A stretch of DNA of 64,000 nucleotides from Cylindrobasidium torrendii FP15055 ss-10. Taxonomy: Eukaryota; Basidiomycota; Agaricomycetes; Agaricales; Physalacriaceae. The notes below the pieces were generated by a model. That model was not told the DNA's origin. It worked only from the letters and a program-made list of their open reading frames with translations, and did no database searches. Position numbers and translations under genes: made by a program. The stretch is taken from positions 35,064 to 99,063 of the forward strand of contig KN880512.1 in the NCBI GenBank assembly GCA_000934385.1. Reading direction: 5' to 3'. Shown piece after piece: positions 33,405-43,492 of this stretch; positions within the stretch are counted from its first letter, which is position 1, and the number at the start of each line of letters is the position of its first letter.

Positions 33405-36088
33405 CTACGACGCACCAGGACTTGGTCCTCGAGGTGGCCGGCCCATCCCAGCCATATTTAAGCTGTACTGCGTCCCAGCTGGAAATGTAGATTTGAGTGG
33501 ACATGAGCGAACTAGAAGGGTGGATTACCTTGGCTGGGCGCAGCGCTATACGTGCTCTTTGGACGTCCCCCGTATGCGCTACCACCGCCGCCGCCGCCGC
33601 CATAGTTTGTAGAGGGTTGTCGACTTGGACCGCCATGATGCGATCCGCTACCGCCTCCGTAATTCGCCGGGGGTTTTGTCGATACAGGGACATGGGCACT
33701 GAAGGTGCTTCGTGCATCTGACGCTGCACGTCCTCCACCATACCCTTCATACATTGACTGCTCTGGCTCTGGATCAGGATTGGCCACGCTCAACCTACTC
33801 CTGCTCTTTCCTGTCCGCGCCGTCCGTACAGACGCACCCGACTGCGCTACTCTGTAACACTCATGAGCCCCAACCACAGCGACTTGAGCAAGAAAGAAAA
33901 AAAACTCACCCAGGCAATTGGAACGCACTAATGCTCGGCGTCACCCCAGGATCGAACGGCGTAATATCTGGGTTGCGGAACGACGGCACATACGACACCG
34001 GTCTTTCCCAGCGACTCTGACGCGAGTGTGTCGACACGGGGCGTCCAGCCGGGGCATACGTAGACGTCCTATGCCTGTTCCCACCCAAATCCTCCCACTC
34101 GTCAGTCCGGCCGAGCGGCGCAACCATCGGCATATTGCTCATCGTCGTTGAATCCGACCCCGCACGCCCTGGAGGTCGTGTCATGCGAGCATGCGAGCCT
34201 GTCGAAGCAGCAATGCCGCCGTAGCGACCGCGGCTGGGTCGTGGTGGCTCATCGTCGGGAAGATTCTGCGCACCAATGAGCTCGATTCAAAAGAAGGGAA
34301 GGAGTTGCATACCTGATTGCTCGCTCGATTCGGACTCGCCGCCCGCATTGAGGTGTCGAATTCATGTGCAGGCGGCATAGGAATGATCTTGCCATCAGGA
34401 CCTACATGCGGGATGAGGTGGTCTGGCGGCGTAGCAAAGCCCTGTCCATGAGCTGAATTGGCCCGTGAGTATCGTCCGTCTGCTTGTGGCACTTCTGTTG
34501 TCCATGTTTCCACCTGCGGACTGGGAGGTGGTAGCATTTGAGGACTGGGCGGTGGGAGTGATGGCCGGGCAGGAGGGGAATTAGTTGAAGTCGCTATACC
34601 AACAATGGGTGGAGGTGAATGGCTGGGTTGTCTCTCTACAGGCGTCTGAACCTCGTCATCCTCCTCGTCTGATTCGTTGCTCCCTGATACAGAAGGTATT
34701 TCCGGAAGCTCATCGGCGAGCTCCTCCGTATAGATGAGTTCTTGCGGCCTAGCTTCTGCTAAAGCACGCTTGTACCCATCCGCCATGCCCTTCCTGCGGC
34801 CTTGCTCGACAGCTTCGACTTGTACTCTGTCCCGTTCTGCCCTCCAGGCCTCCTTCCTAGCTTCTCTCTCCTTTCTGCGCGTCTCACCTAGCTCTTCTTT
34901 GACCCTGCTCATCAGGGTCTCGCCTTCTTCAACACGGCCTTTGACATGGTCATACTCGACACGCCATCTCTCGATGGTCTCGCGGGCATCTCCCAGCGCC
35001 TGCCTCATCTCAACCTTTTGCGAGTGTAGCTTGGTGATTCGACCGACAAGCTCCTCTGCAAAGCCATACGCCCGCTCAGTGCGTTCGCCCTCTTCCCGCA
35101 GACGTTCCAGCGCCAGACTGAGTGCTTTCCGTAGCCTTGAGCATTCATAAGATGAGGATATGAGTAATGTGAGAAGAGACGCCGCAGGTAGAGAACCGTA
35201 TTCCGCTTCCAGCGCTGCACGGTACTTGCGGGGCACGTGCTTGGCCGGCTTTGGTGCTGGCGCTGCCGGTGTGGCTGGAGTCTGACGAGAGGAAGTCTCC
35301 GATGAAAAGGACGCCTCCACAAAGGAAGACACCACCTCTTTCGGTGGAGGTGTTGGTCCTGTTCGAGTAGAATGCCGTTTGGAGGTGGACTTGACGCTCT
35401 TGGACGTCGACCCATGCCTAGACTTGCTTGAAGATGCAACAGGTGGCTTTTCGTACGATGGAGACTCTGCGCCGTACGGATCTGTCACTGGTATGCCGAA
35501 CACCTCGAGCGATGGTTGTGGGAATCCTGGCGCCTGGTGTCCTAAGCCATATCCATAGCCCTCCCCAAGTCCCTCTGGTGGTGGATTGTACGGAGCCGAA
35601 GTGTAGGCAGGATTTTCCAATCGGTCCTCAAGCGGCGGACCCGGCCTATCTTCAGGCTGTGGTGCGCCTACCACTGTATGGCTGCCAAGTGGTGATAAAT
35701 AGCCTGAGTTGCGCATACTTTGACGTTGTTCCGGCTGTCTGCGAAGTGGTATGGCAAATGCAGGTGGTGTGCCGTGCTCTCCAGGAATGTGGGCTGAATG
35801 TGGAGGTGGGAATGGTGGCGGATCGTTATTCTCGTGAGCGACGACTGTCTGGCTGAGCGGCGACAGATAGCCGGAGTCGCGTACGCTTTGTCGTGATTCT
35901 GCAGGGCTTCGGAGTGGGACTGCAAAAGCAGGTGGCGTGCCATGTTCTCCGGGAATGTGCGATGAGTGTGGGGGCGGGAATGCGAATGGAGAGAACGGTG
36001 GTGGAGGCGAATCTTGCGGCGATTCAGCGGATTGCATATTTTGTGAGCTACGTGGGGACGTGAATAAATTGAACATTTCCAGTGGCAT
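33405..36088 (-). CDS. Pro-rich coiled-coil protein with internal tandem repeat, unknown
   Basis: Not assigned to a known family. Start ATG at 36088 (MPLEMFNLFTSPRSSQN). Residues about 25-135 contain two copies of a unit of about 50 residues sharing PHSxHIPGEHGTPPAFAxPL and RQSxRxSGYLSPL. A Ser/Lys-rich stretch follows, then a coiled coil from about residue 300 to 450 (ALSLALERLREEGERTERAY, EYDHVKGRVEEGETLMSRVK) rich in Arg and Glu. The second half is again Pro/Ser-rich. Three introns near the C-terminus join exons containing RTDEWEDLGGNRHRTS and a Gly-rich run (NYGGGGGGGSAYGG), ending at TAG 33405-33407. No membrane segment and no signal peptide. It could be a cytoskeletal or cell-polarity scaffold, but that is only inference. 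Confidence 0.7.
35655..36030 (-). repeat. Internal duplication coding a 50-residue Pro-rich unit, two copies
   Basis: Coding repeat in the gene at 33405-36088. Unit 1 lies at about 35850-36030 and unit 2 at about 35660-35840. Each encodes PHS.HIPGEHGTPPAFA.PLR followed by RQS.R.SGYLSPL and TVV. The DNA has diverged mostly at third positions, which suggests selection on the protein. Confidence 0.75.
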
Positions 36089-36489
36089 GAGGGAGTGAGA
36101 TGGTTAACAAGAAAGCAGGAAATGAAGAAACGCACCCGGACTAAGTGCGCGGACCGGCGAATCTCTTTTAATATGTACGTAAACGATCGTCCTGCCGCGT
36201 GTCCGAGTTTGTTGGCTGCTCGTCGTCGTTGTCGGTAGCGCCCACGGCGGTGTCGTCGCTAATCTTGACGCGATCGTCGAAAGCAAGGTTGTTCGAGTAC
36301 GCGCACTGTGGCTGTACATGTTGGACGCCCGTGATCGTGCCGGCGGCGAGATAGCAGTATAGTCCCGCCTTGATTTCCGTTCTCTATCTTACCCAGATCT
36401 TACCACCATCTCATCTGGACGTTCATCACACCGCGACTGATCTATAGACCTTCAAACTAGACTGCACTATAATCCGAGCTGAACCAATC
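36089..36489. other. Divergent promoter region
   Basis: About 400 bases between the starts of the Pro-rich coiled-coil gene and the amidotransferase gene. CT-rich tracts near 36370-36420 precede the latter. No TATA box seen. Confidence 0.4.
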
Positions 36490-37584
36490 ATGTCTACCAA
36501 GCCCCGCATTGCTCTTCTTGTATGCGATACCCCATTACCCAATGTTCTTGCCACCTCGGGAGACTATACTGCAATCTTCACGCGTCTCCTCGCCAATTCG
36601 TCTCTAGCTCCTCCTGCAGATGGCTTTGAGCTGGATGGATTTGATGTTGTGAACAAGAGAATATATCCAGCCTTGCCTGACGGCGTAGGTACGTTGACTC
36701 ATTCACCTCATCCATGATTCGCTTGTGCTCTTCCAGCATTTCTGTCTTCGACTTCGAACCTTCGATGTTGTCCGTCCAATGCTAACACAACCCTGTAGAG
36801 GCTCCATCCGACTGCACAATCGACAGCGAACGCCCGTTAGCAGCATACGACATCCTAATGCTCTCCGGCTCCAAAGCATCTGCGTACAATGAGACAGCGG
36901 ACCCTTGGATCACACCGCTCGTCAAGTACATGTCCACCGTCTTGTCGAAGAAAGAAGGCATGTCATATCACATCCCAGCCTCAGCAACTAACACAACTCC
37001 TAGGCCTCCCTAAAGTCGTCGGTATATGCTTCGGCCACCAAATCATCGCGCGCGCCCTTGGCTGCACCGTCGGCGTCAACCCTAAAGGCTGGGAAATCGG
37101 GCCAACGCCTATCCGACTCACCCAGGTCGGACGCGAAGTCTTTCCCGATCTCGTCCAGGCCGCTGGGCAAGGTAGCACCGCCGTTGCCAGCGATGCCAGG
37201 GCAGGAGAAGGCGGCGGAGACGCAGGTGGCATTCCCAGCGCGTCGCGTAAAGAGGCGAGCGAGGTGGTGATGAGCATCAACCAGATGCACAGGGATCATG
37301 TCCTAGAGCTTCCAAGTGGGACAGAACTCATTGCAGAAAACGATATCAGCGAGGTGCAGGGATTTGTATTACGGGAAGGGGGCAGCAAGACTCTCAGGCT
37401 GCTGACGCTCCAGGGACATCCTGAGTTCACGCCGAGTGTCGTTGGCCTCATTGCAGAGGCGCGCGCAGAGAATGGTGTGATTAGCAAGGAGCTGTATGAA
37501 GACGTTCGTAGAAGGTTGGAGGACAAGACGGATGGGAATGCTGTTGCAGACGTGGTCTGGAGGATGGTGCGCGCGGAGGTTTAA
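36490..37584 (+). CDS. Class-I glutamine amidotransferase-like protein
   Basis: Stand-alone GATase1 domain, similar in layout to the small cytosolic fungal proteins related to GMP synthase amidotransferase (yeast YLR126C type). Three exons: MSTKPRIALLVCDTPLPNVL..., then EAPSDCTIDSERPLAAYDIL with LMLSGSKASAYNE, then LPKVVGICFGHQIIARALGC. The catalytic Cys is in GICFGHQ. The His-Glu pair is in LQGHPEF. Between them, VNPKGWEIGPTPIRLTQVG and INQMHRDHVLELP match the family. About 310 residues, ending at TAA 37582-37584. The extra stretch after EVFPDLVQ (Gly/Ala/Ser-rich) is longer than I would expect and may be a loop. The physiological substrate is not known for this group. Confidence 0.88.
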
Positions 37585-38176
37585 GCGACTGATTCAATGT
37601 ATCAGATTATGTATCACTTGATGTAAATACAGACACGGGTTAACATGCATCCTACGTTCGGCTGGATTCATAAAGTCTTGATAGATTCGAACATTGAAAG
37701 GTGTTCGGCAACTTCCGAAGCGCGTTGTTGGACTCGATCGCAATGTGCCACTGGGCCTGAAGTCCTGACAAAGAGGAGAAGCCAAAAGCTTAACTCAAGA
37801 ACGCGTTCCAGAGGAGTGTACATGCTCTCTCGTGCCATTTACTTCAGTCTTTTGGACTATGAGCCATATCTCGCTGCCGATGCATTGTGCTAGTACAGGT
37901 CCAAACAATAATTCCACGACAACACCAGGAAGCTCTGATGCTCGTGAATGGCCCTGTTGTGATTTCTTGTTGTAGATTGTACAATGCCTCAGGTTAGGAA
38001 CTTAATCTTGCGTTATGAATCTGACCCTCCAAAACCAGGAGCATACTGCATAGCCTTATAATTCGTGCACCTGTGTATCCAATTAAGGCGGAAAAGCTCC
38101 GAAGCGTCTCAATGAGCTTTGAAGCTCGGGACACACTATGCAGGCCTCAGATACTGTCTGCGCCACCAAAGCACCA
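37585..38176. other. Intergenic region before tRNA-Ala copy 2
   Basis: About 590 bases with no supported gene. Short frames lack motifs. Confidence 0.4.
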
Positions 38177-38251
38177 GGGCACATGGTGTAGTTGGTTTAT
38201 CACGCCCGCTTAGCATGCGGGAGGTGTTGGGTTCAATTCCCAATGTGTCCA
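38177..38251 (+). tRNA. tRNA-Ala (AGC), copy 2
   Basis: Same 75-base cloverleaf as copy 1 but with GGGCACA in the acceptor stem, which pairs fully with TGTGTCC except one G-T. Anticodon AGC. Internal boxes A and B intact. A TTTT lies about 20 bases downstream. Confidence 0.95.
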
Positions 38252-38786
38252 TGGTTGATGTTAATCCATATTTTACTCGTTTGACCAAAGTCAAATTTTC
38301 GGATCCAATAGTAACCAACCCAGGGACCAGCTGCAGCCAGCATGTGCCATGGCATGCGCCTTGCGCGCACTCAAAAGGAAAGAGGCATGGGTACGTATAA
38401 CCAAACCATCTTCTGCACCCCGGCCACACGACAAGGCTAAGGATGGTCTGGCGCCAAGTATCTACCATAACTAGGCAAGCATTCACAGTTCGCGAAAGCT
38501 GCATTGCAAGCCATTGCAATAATTGATAGACAGCAGGATTTGATTGACACTAGTCAAACTCTCCGCTCCGTTGCACACTTCAGCGGGAAGCACGCCGAGC
38601 TTGGCGCGCACATAGTGCGCACATCCCTTCAATCCCAAACACTTCTCGTCCGCACCATTGTTGTTGATTAGAAAGAATATTGTACAAAGAAATGACAACA
38701 ATGAACGAACCCCATACCCATATAGTAAGTGTAGGCACAATCCAATACTAGTACATGGCAAAGCGGGGACACAAGGGGTATTACTA
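38252..38786. other. Intergenic region
   Basis: About 530 bases; the 3' flank of the GH13 gene. Open frames overlapping the tRNA are shadows. Confidence 0.45.
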
Positions 38787-40569
38787 TTAGTACTGTATCG
38801 ACATCCACGCCGCAAACAAACCAACGGCACCAGCGACCAACGACGCCTGAATTGGCGCCGCCGCACTCTTCAACCCCTCGTGTACAATAGCCCACGATAC
38901 CTCCTCATGGCAGATGTGCGAGTTCTCCAGCACAGTTCCAAGCACGAACACTCTTGGCCGACCGCCCTTGGTATATTCGACCTCCAGGTGCCCTTCGGAA
39001 CCAACGACCCATTGAATGCAGCGTCCGTCTCCAAATCCGCCAGAAGTGACCTCGAAAAACAACGTCTCTGACGGGTAGTCCGTCTGCACAACGATGTTTG
39101 TAGCATTGCGCCCTGGGCTTCCGATGGTAGTGAGTACAGTGATGACAGGTCCCTTCTCGAACGCGATACCAACGTCCGACTCAGTCTTGATCACGGTTGG
39201 TGCCGTGACCCAATCGACGTCCGAGTCATTCGATACCAAGAAGTTGCGGACGACGTTGAGCTCACTGATGAGTTGGCGTGCTGTCGTGTTGGCATAATTC
39301 GACGGCCAGAGAGGTTCACGGTTGTATGGGTCGCCTGCACCATGGAAGTATTGTTCTTGACCAGCGTAAACGATGGGAATGCCGTCCGACATAAATGTCC
39401 AAGTCATGGCGTTGTACATCGCCTGAGGGTCGACAGAGAGGTTGCTCCAGCGCGGAAGATCCTGATTCTCCAAGAAGTTTCCGAGGACAGTGAGATCCGT
39501 GAACTTGGCCTTGCTTTCCTCGAGCACGCTGGAGATCATGCTGACGTTGTTTGGTCCCGGGATTTGGAAGGCGCTAACAAGTGCGCTGTACATTGGGAAA
39601 TTCAAGACAGAGTCCAAAGCATCGGCTCCCTGCCATTGTGCCACAGGCTCGACAGCAGCGTCGCCGAAAACTTCGCCAATGCAGAATACTCCTGCCGCAC
39701 CGCAGAACTGGGGCCAAAAGTCTTTGTTCACGTGCTTTGCTGCGTCGATACGAAGGCCATCGATGCTGTAGGTAGCGACAAAATCTTTGATCCAACGGGT
39801 ATAGACCGAAACGACGTCGGGATTGCTTGTGTCCACGTCAGGTAGAGGCACCTTGCTGTCGCCCATCCAACAGTTTTGCTCCGACTGAGTGTTGCCCCAC
39901 TCAATGCCGCAGTATGGATGATAGTATGCAGCGTCTTTGAAGAGGTAGTCAGAGTAGTCCGGGTTGGTGGAGGTCGCCATGACGTTGTTGACAACGATGT
40001 CGACCATGATGTACATCTTGCGCTTGTGTACCTCTTCGACAAGGGCGTGGAGGTCGTTCTCGTCGCCAAAGCGGTCGTTAAGCTTTGTGACATCCTTCAT
40101 CCAGTAGCCATGGTACGGGTCGCCATAGTCGGTGGCTGGTCCATCATAATTCTGGTTCACAGGGGAAATCCAGACTAGGAGGAGGCGGTCAGTGATCGCC
40201 GGGACAGAGGCGTGTATGCTGGGAACATACTCGCTGTGAAGCCTGCGTCTTGAATGTAGTCGAGGTTCTCCCGAATGCTTGAATGGCCATGAGAAAAAAA
40301 AGGCAGAATAGGCGCGGGAACAGAGAACGCACGAATTCCAGGTTCCCCCGCAATAAGTCTTGTCGCCCGGATCACAAGCGTTGAGGTCGGCGCCTTCGGC
40401 CAGCGCAAAGCGGTCTGTGATTATTCTGCCCGGGATGAGCTGGGTAACGGCGAGGTATGAGCGAGACGCACTGGTATATGCTTCTCCCTCTCCACTGCTC
40501 CGCGGTAGCAGCCAGTGCATTCTGAATAGCGAGCGGTAGGACGGCGAGAGTCCATAGAAGTCTGGTCAT
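38787..40569 (-). CDS. GPI-anchored GH13 alpha-amylase / 4-alpha-glucanotransferase-like enzyme
   Basis: Secreted enzyme acting on alpha-1,4-glucans. Start ATG at 40567-40569 with signal peptide MTRLLWTLAVLPLAIQNALA. Early exons give RSIYQIITDRFALAEGADLN and CDPGDKTYCGGTWNSIRENL, the typical fungal amylase start. Catalytic regions: II GLRIDAAKH (nucleophile Asp), III CIGEVFGD (acid/base Glu), IV NFLENQDLPRW (third acid Asp). Region I reads DIVVNNV and region IV ENQD, so the two His normally found (DVVVNH, ENHD) are Asn and Gln. This matches the GPI-anchored fungal subgroup related to AgtA/AgtB, which are transferases involved in cell-wall alpha-glucan. The C-terminus ends in a hydrophobic tail (LVAGAVGLFAAWMSI) fitting a GPI signal. 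It is divergent from the sugar transporter at 41304. Confidence 0.9.
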
Positions 40570-41303
40570 GGTATAGCGAGTGACTTTGTGCGTTGTGCAC
40601 AAGCTGAAGCGAGGGTGGGCAGACTAGCGCGGCGTCGTAGCGCTTAGCGTGGGGAGATGAGAATTTGAGAGAGAAAGAAAGAGAGAGGATCAGCTGCCAA
40701 CTTTGCCGAAACTGAAGCCGCAAGCCAGAAGGTACACCCCTGATGGATGCCATATGGCAGGCTGTTCTCGAACTTCTCGTGGGTAACGATGGCCACAGCG
40801 GCGGGGACGCCCTCAAGTGCGTCGGGATATTTGAGGCGCGCCATTGTCGAGCAAAGGCAAGTGTGATTCGCGGATACCAATGTGCTGTGGAGCATCAGTT
40901 GTGCTGCGCAGGGTTATCTTATCTTATCCGCCACGTGCGCCGCCATCAAACTGAGCAAGTGCTGCCAATTTCAACGCTCGTCGACGACCAACAAACGGGT
41001 TTGGCCGCCCCAGCGTCGACAGCATTTCTGAGCAACAAGGAAATGTGATTGGCGAGAGAGGAAAACTCGAAGAATGGAGTCGTTATTTGGAGTTGGCAAG
41101 CGCAGTAGTTAGTAGCTGACAGAGAGGCGGAAATTTCACAAATTCCCGCCGATTATCGAAGGATTACGCTTCAATACCAGCAAACCGACGATGGAGACGC
41201 ATATAAGGACCTTCGCCATGGATGTGAGAGCTTGAGAACGCCATCCCTCTTCGATCTCTTGTTGATCCGCTCGGAACCAATACTCTGCTTGATTATAACC
41301 GCC
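40570..41303. promoter_or_regulatory. Divergent promoter of GH13 enzyme and sugar transporter
   Basis: The two start codons are 734 bases apart and face outward. A transporter TATA element (ATATAAGG at 41200-41207) is visible about 100 bases before its ATG. The GH13 side has GA-rich leader sequence near 40660-40690. No binding site for a known regulator can be claimed by eye. Confidence 0.45.
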
Positions 41304-42689
41304 ATGAGCGGAAAGACATTCTCAGTCTACGGCTGGACTGTCTGCCTCTGGATTCTGCTCGTCCCATTCCAATATGGCTACCACATCTCAGTGCTCAACC
41401 AACTGCATGCATCGCTGACCTGCAGCCCAACGGCAACCGCTCTTCAATTCAAGCAATGCATACCAATGACCGAGCTCCAATTCTCCCTCCTCACCTCTAT
41501 ATTCACCGTCGGAGGACTCGCTGGAAGTCTCTTCGCCAACGTCGTGTCGGACGGGTACGGCAGGCGGGCCGGGTCGACATTGTCATCCGCCATTTTGGTC
41601 CTGGGCACAGCGATTCAGGCGCTGGCAGGCAGCGTCGGCGCACTATGCGCTGGCCGTTTCTTTGTGGGCATCAGTGCTGGACTGGGCCTATGTGTCTCTC
41701 CAGTGTATCTGGCGGAGATTACTCCCGCAAAGCTGCGGGGCAAGCTCGGCGTCCTCACGCAGATCGGGATTGTGTTCGGCATATTTGGGACCCAGGTCAT
41801 TGGGCTGGTCATGGGCGGGCGCGATGGCGGCTGGAGATGGGTGTTTGTGGGAAGTGGTGCGCTTGCGGTTGCGCAGACAGCAATAGGCGCGATGAAGCTT
41901 GTAGTGGACAGCCCAGAGTGGTTAGCTGCCCACGGACGCGCTGTTGGTGGACCGGCTATCCACAAGGGGACGGACGAGGAACCGCGCGGAGCGGATACAG
42001 AGGCGCTCTTGAGCGAGGAGACCGACGACGAGAGTCCGGCAGATATCCGCCTCAAGACTCCGCAGTCGTCCATTTCGCTGCCCGCAGTACTATTGAAGAC
42101 ACCCTCAGACGTTCGCCTCCCTTTGCTCATTGTCTCTTTCGCGATGCTCTCCCAGCAGGTCTCAGGAATCAATGCTGTTCTTTACTACTCCAACGACATC
42201 CTCAGCTCGACCCTCCCCGATCTTGGCCCGTACATCTCCCTCTTCATCACCATTGTGAACGTGCTCATGACATTCCCGCCCATTTTCCTTATGCACCGTC
42301 TTGGTCCCAAGACTCTACTCCTCATCTCAACGTTCGGCGCCGTAACGTCTCTTATACTCGTCGGTGTTGGCCTGAACCAGGATTGGAAGGTTCTCAGCAG
42401 CGTTATGATTGTTCTATTCGTCATGTCCTTTGCCGTTGGCCTCGGTCCAGTTCCTTTCATCCTCGTACCCCAGGTCTCACCCTACTATGCAACATCAGCA
42501 CTGTCCAGTATAGCTCTGTCGTTGAACTGGATCGTCAACTTTCTGGTCGGGCTTGCGTTTTTACCGCTGCGGAAATTGCTGAGCGGCGGAGACCCATCAA
42601 AGCAAGGGAGAGTGTTCTGGGTATTCGCCGCGATACTGATAGTCTGCATGCTCGTTGTGGCTAGAGGACTCAAGCGAGTGGGTGCATAG
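41304..42689 (+). CDS. MFS sugar transporter
   Basis: Twelve-helix sugar porter of the plasma or vacuolar membrane. Intronless, unusual here. Start ATG 41304 (MSGKTFSVYGWTVCLWILLV). Family signatures: LLTSIFTVGGLAGSLFANVV, the DxxGRR loop as SDGYGRRAG, GRFFVGISAGLGLCVSPVYL, EITPAKLRGKLG (PESPR-like position follows as DSPEWLAA), QQVSGINAVLYYS in helix 7, and a GPVPFILVPQ motif in helix 10. The central cytoplasmic loop between helices 6 and 7 (about residues 215-265) is acidic. About 461 residues. It is divergent from the GH13 gene, so uptake of glucose or maltose released from alpha-glucan is plausible but unproven. Confidence 0.9.
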   Translation: MSGKTFSVYGWTVCLWILLVPFQYGYHISVLNQLHASLTCSPTATALQFKQCIPMTELQFSLLTSIFTVGGLAGSLFANVVSDGYGRRAGSTLSSAILVLGTAIQALAGSVGALCAGRFFVGISAGLGLCVSPVYLAEITPAKLRGKLGVLTQIGIVFGIFGTQVIGLVMGGRDGGWRWVFVGSGALAVAQTAIGAMKLVVDSPEWLAAHGRAVGGPAIHKGTDEEPRGADTEALLSEETDDESPADIRLKTPQSSISLPAVLLKTPSDVRLPLLIVSFAMLSQQVSGINAVLYYSNDILSSTLPDLGPYISLFITIVNVLMTFPPIFLMHRLGPKTLLLISTFGAVTSLILVGVGLNQDWKVLSSVMIVLFVMSFAVGLGPVPFILVPQVSPYYATSALSSIALSLNWIVNFLVGLAFLPLRKLLSGGDPSKQGRVFWVFAAILIVCMLVVARGLKRVGA

Positions 42690-43492
42690 GAGTAATATCA
42701 ACTGTACAGTATCAATCATGTGAGTTCATCTCGTTGTTAGTGTATACACCGTGCACTAACGCTTGTCCCAGATTTATTGCGACTGACCTCTTGCTCATGA
42801 ATAATGAGGACGCTGCTAATGGTCCGACGCCCGAATGGAGGTAGAATTTTATCACCCTGCAACTACTCGGGCCATCCGCAATGATTAGCGAAGGATTTAC
42901 ACCTCGTCCCTCCGGGTTCGGTCTGCCAATGTAGCTTGTTACGAGATTCTCAGAGCTATGAAGATGAGAACATGAACTTGTCCTCCATTTTTCTAACGCA
43001 ACACAGGCGTTTAGGCCCAGTTCCGGCGCTAGGAAACCCCGCCCGAACAGGACAGACCACGGTCGCACCAGAGTGGCTCTTTTATGAACATATCAGCGGC
43101 TCTCGCACTTTCCGCTGCCATAGCTATGTCACGGACTCGATATAGAAGTCGTAGTACCGATGGCAAGTCCGATGACAACCAAAAGCGGACGAGCGTCACG
43201 CTCAGACTGATGCCATGGGCAAGTCGCCGCTGCAATCCACCACTAAATCACGCCCATAGACCGCAACGCTAATTTTCACGCGCGAGTCCATAGCGGCGCA
43301 ACCTCCATTCACTGCGGTGCCGTAACGCGCCCAACGGTATATTCCGATATGCTCTATCCTACCGTCCTTATAAGGGACTGAATCCAGAGCAGAATAAATC
43401 AAGCCGCTTTCCTACTCTCTCATACTCTCACTCTAGACTCGCCTACTCTTTCGACTTCATACACTCACCCATAACTAATTTCTTCTCTAATC
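42690..43492. other. Intergenic region before acyl-CoA oxidase pair
   Basis: About 800 bases. A TATA-like TTATAAGG lies at about 43369-43376, followed by a CT-rich leader (43400-43490) ahead of the ATG at 43493. Other frames are not supported. Confidence 0.45.

Noticed and set aside
34734..35150. 138-codon frame opposite the Pro-rich coiled-coil gene
   Set aside because: Mirror of the Arg/Glu-rich coiled coil on the other strand; Ser/Arg-rich shadow.
38136..38519. Frame containing a peptide shared with another frame at 60370-60693 and others
   Set aside because: The shared peptide is simply the translation of the tRNA-Ala sequence, not a protein repeat.
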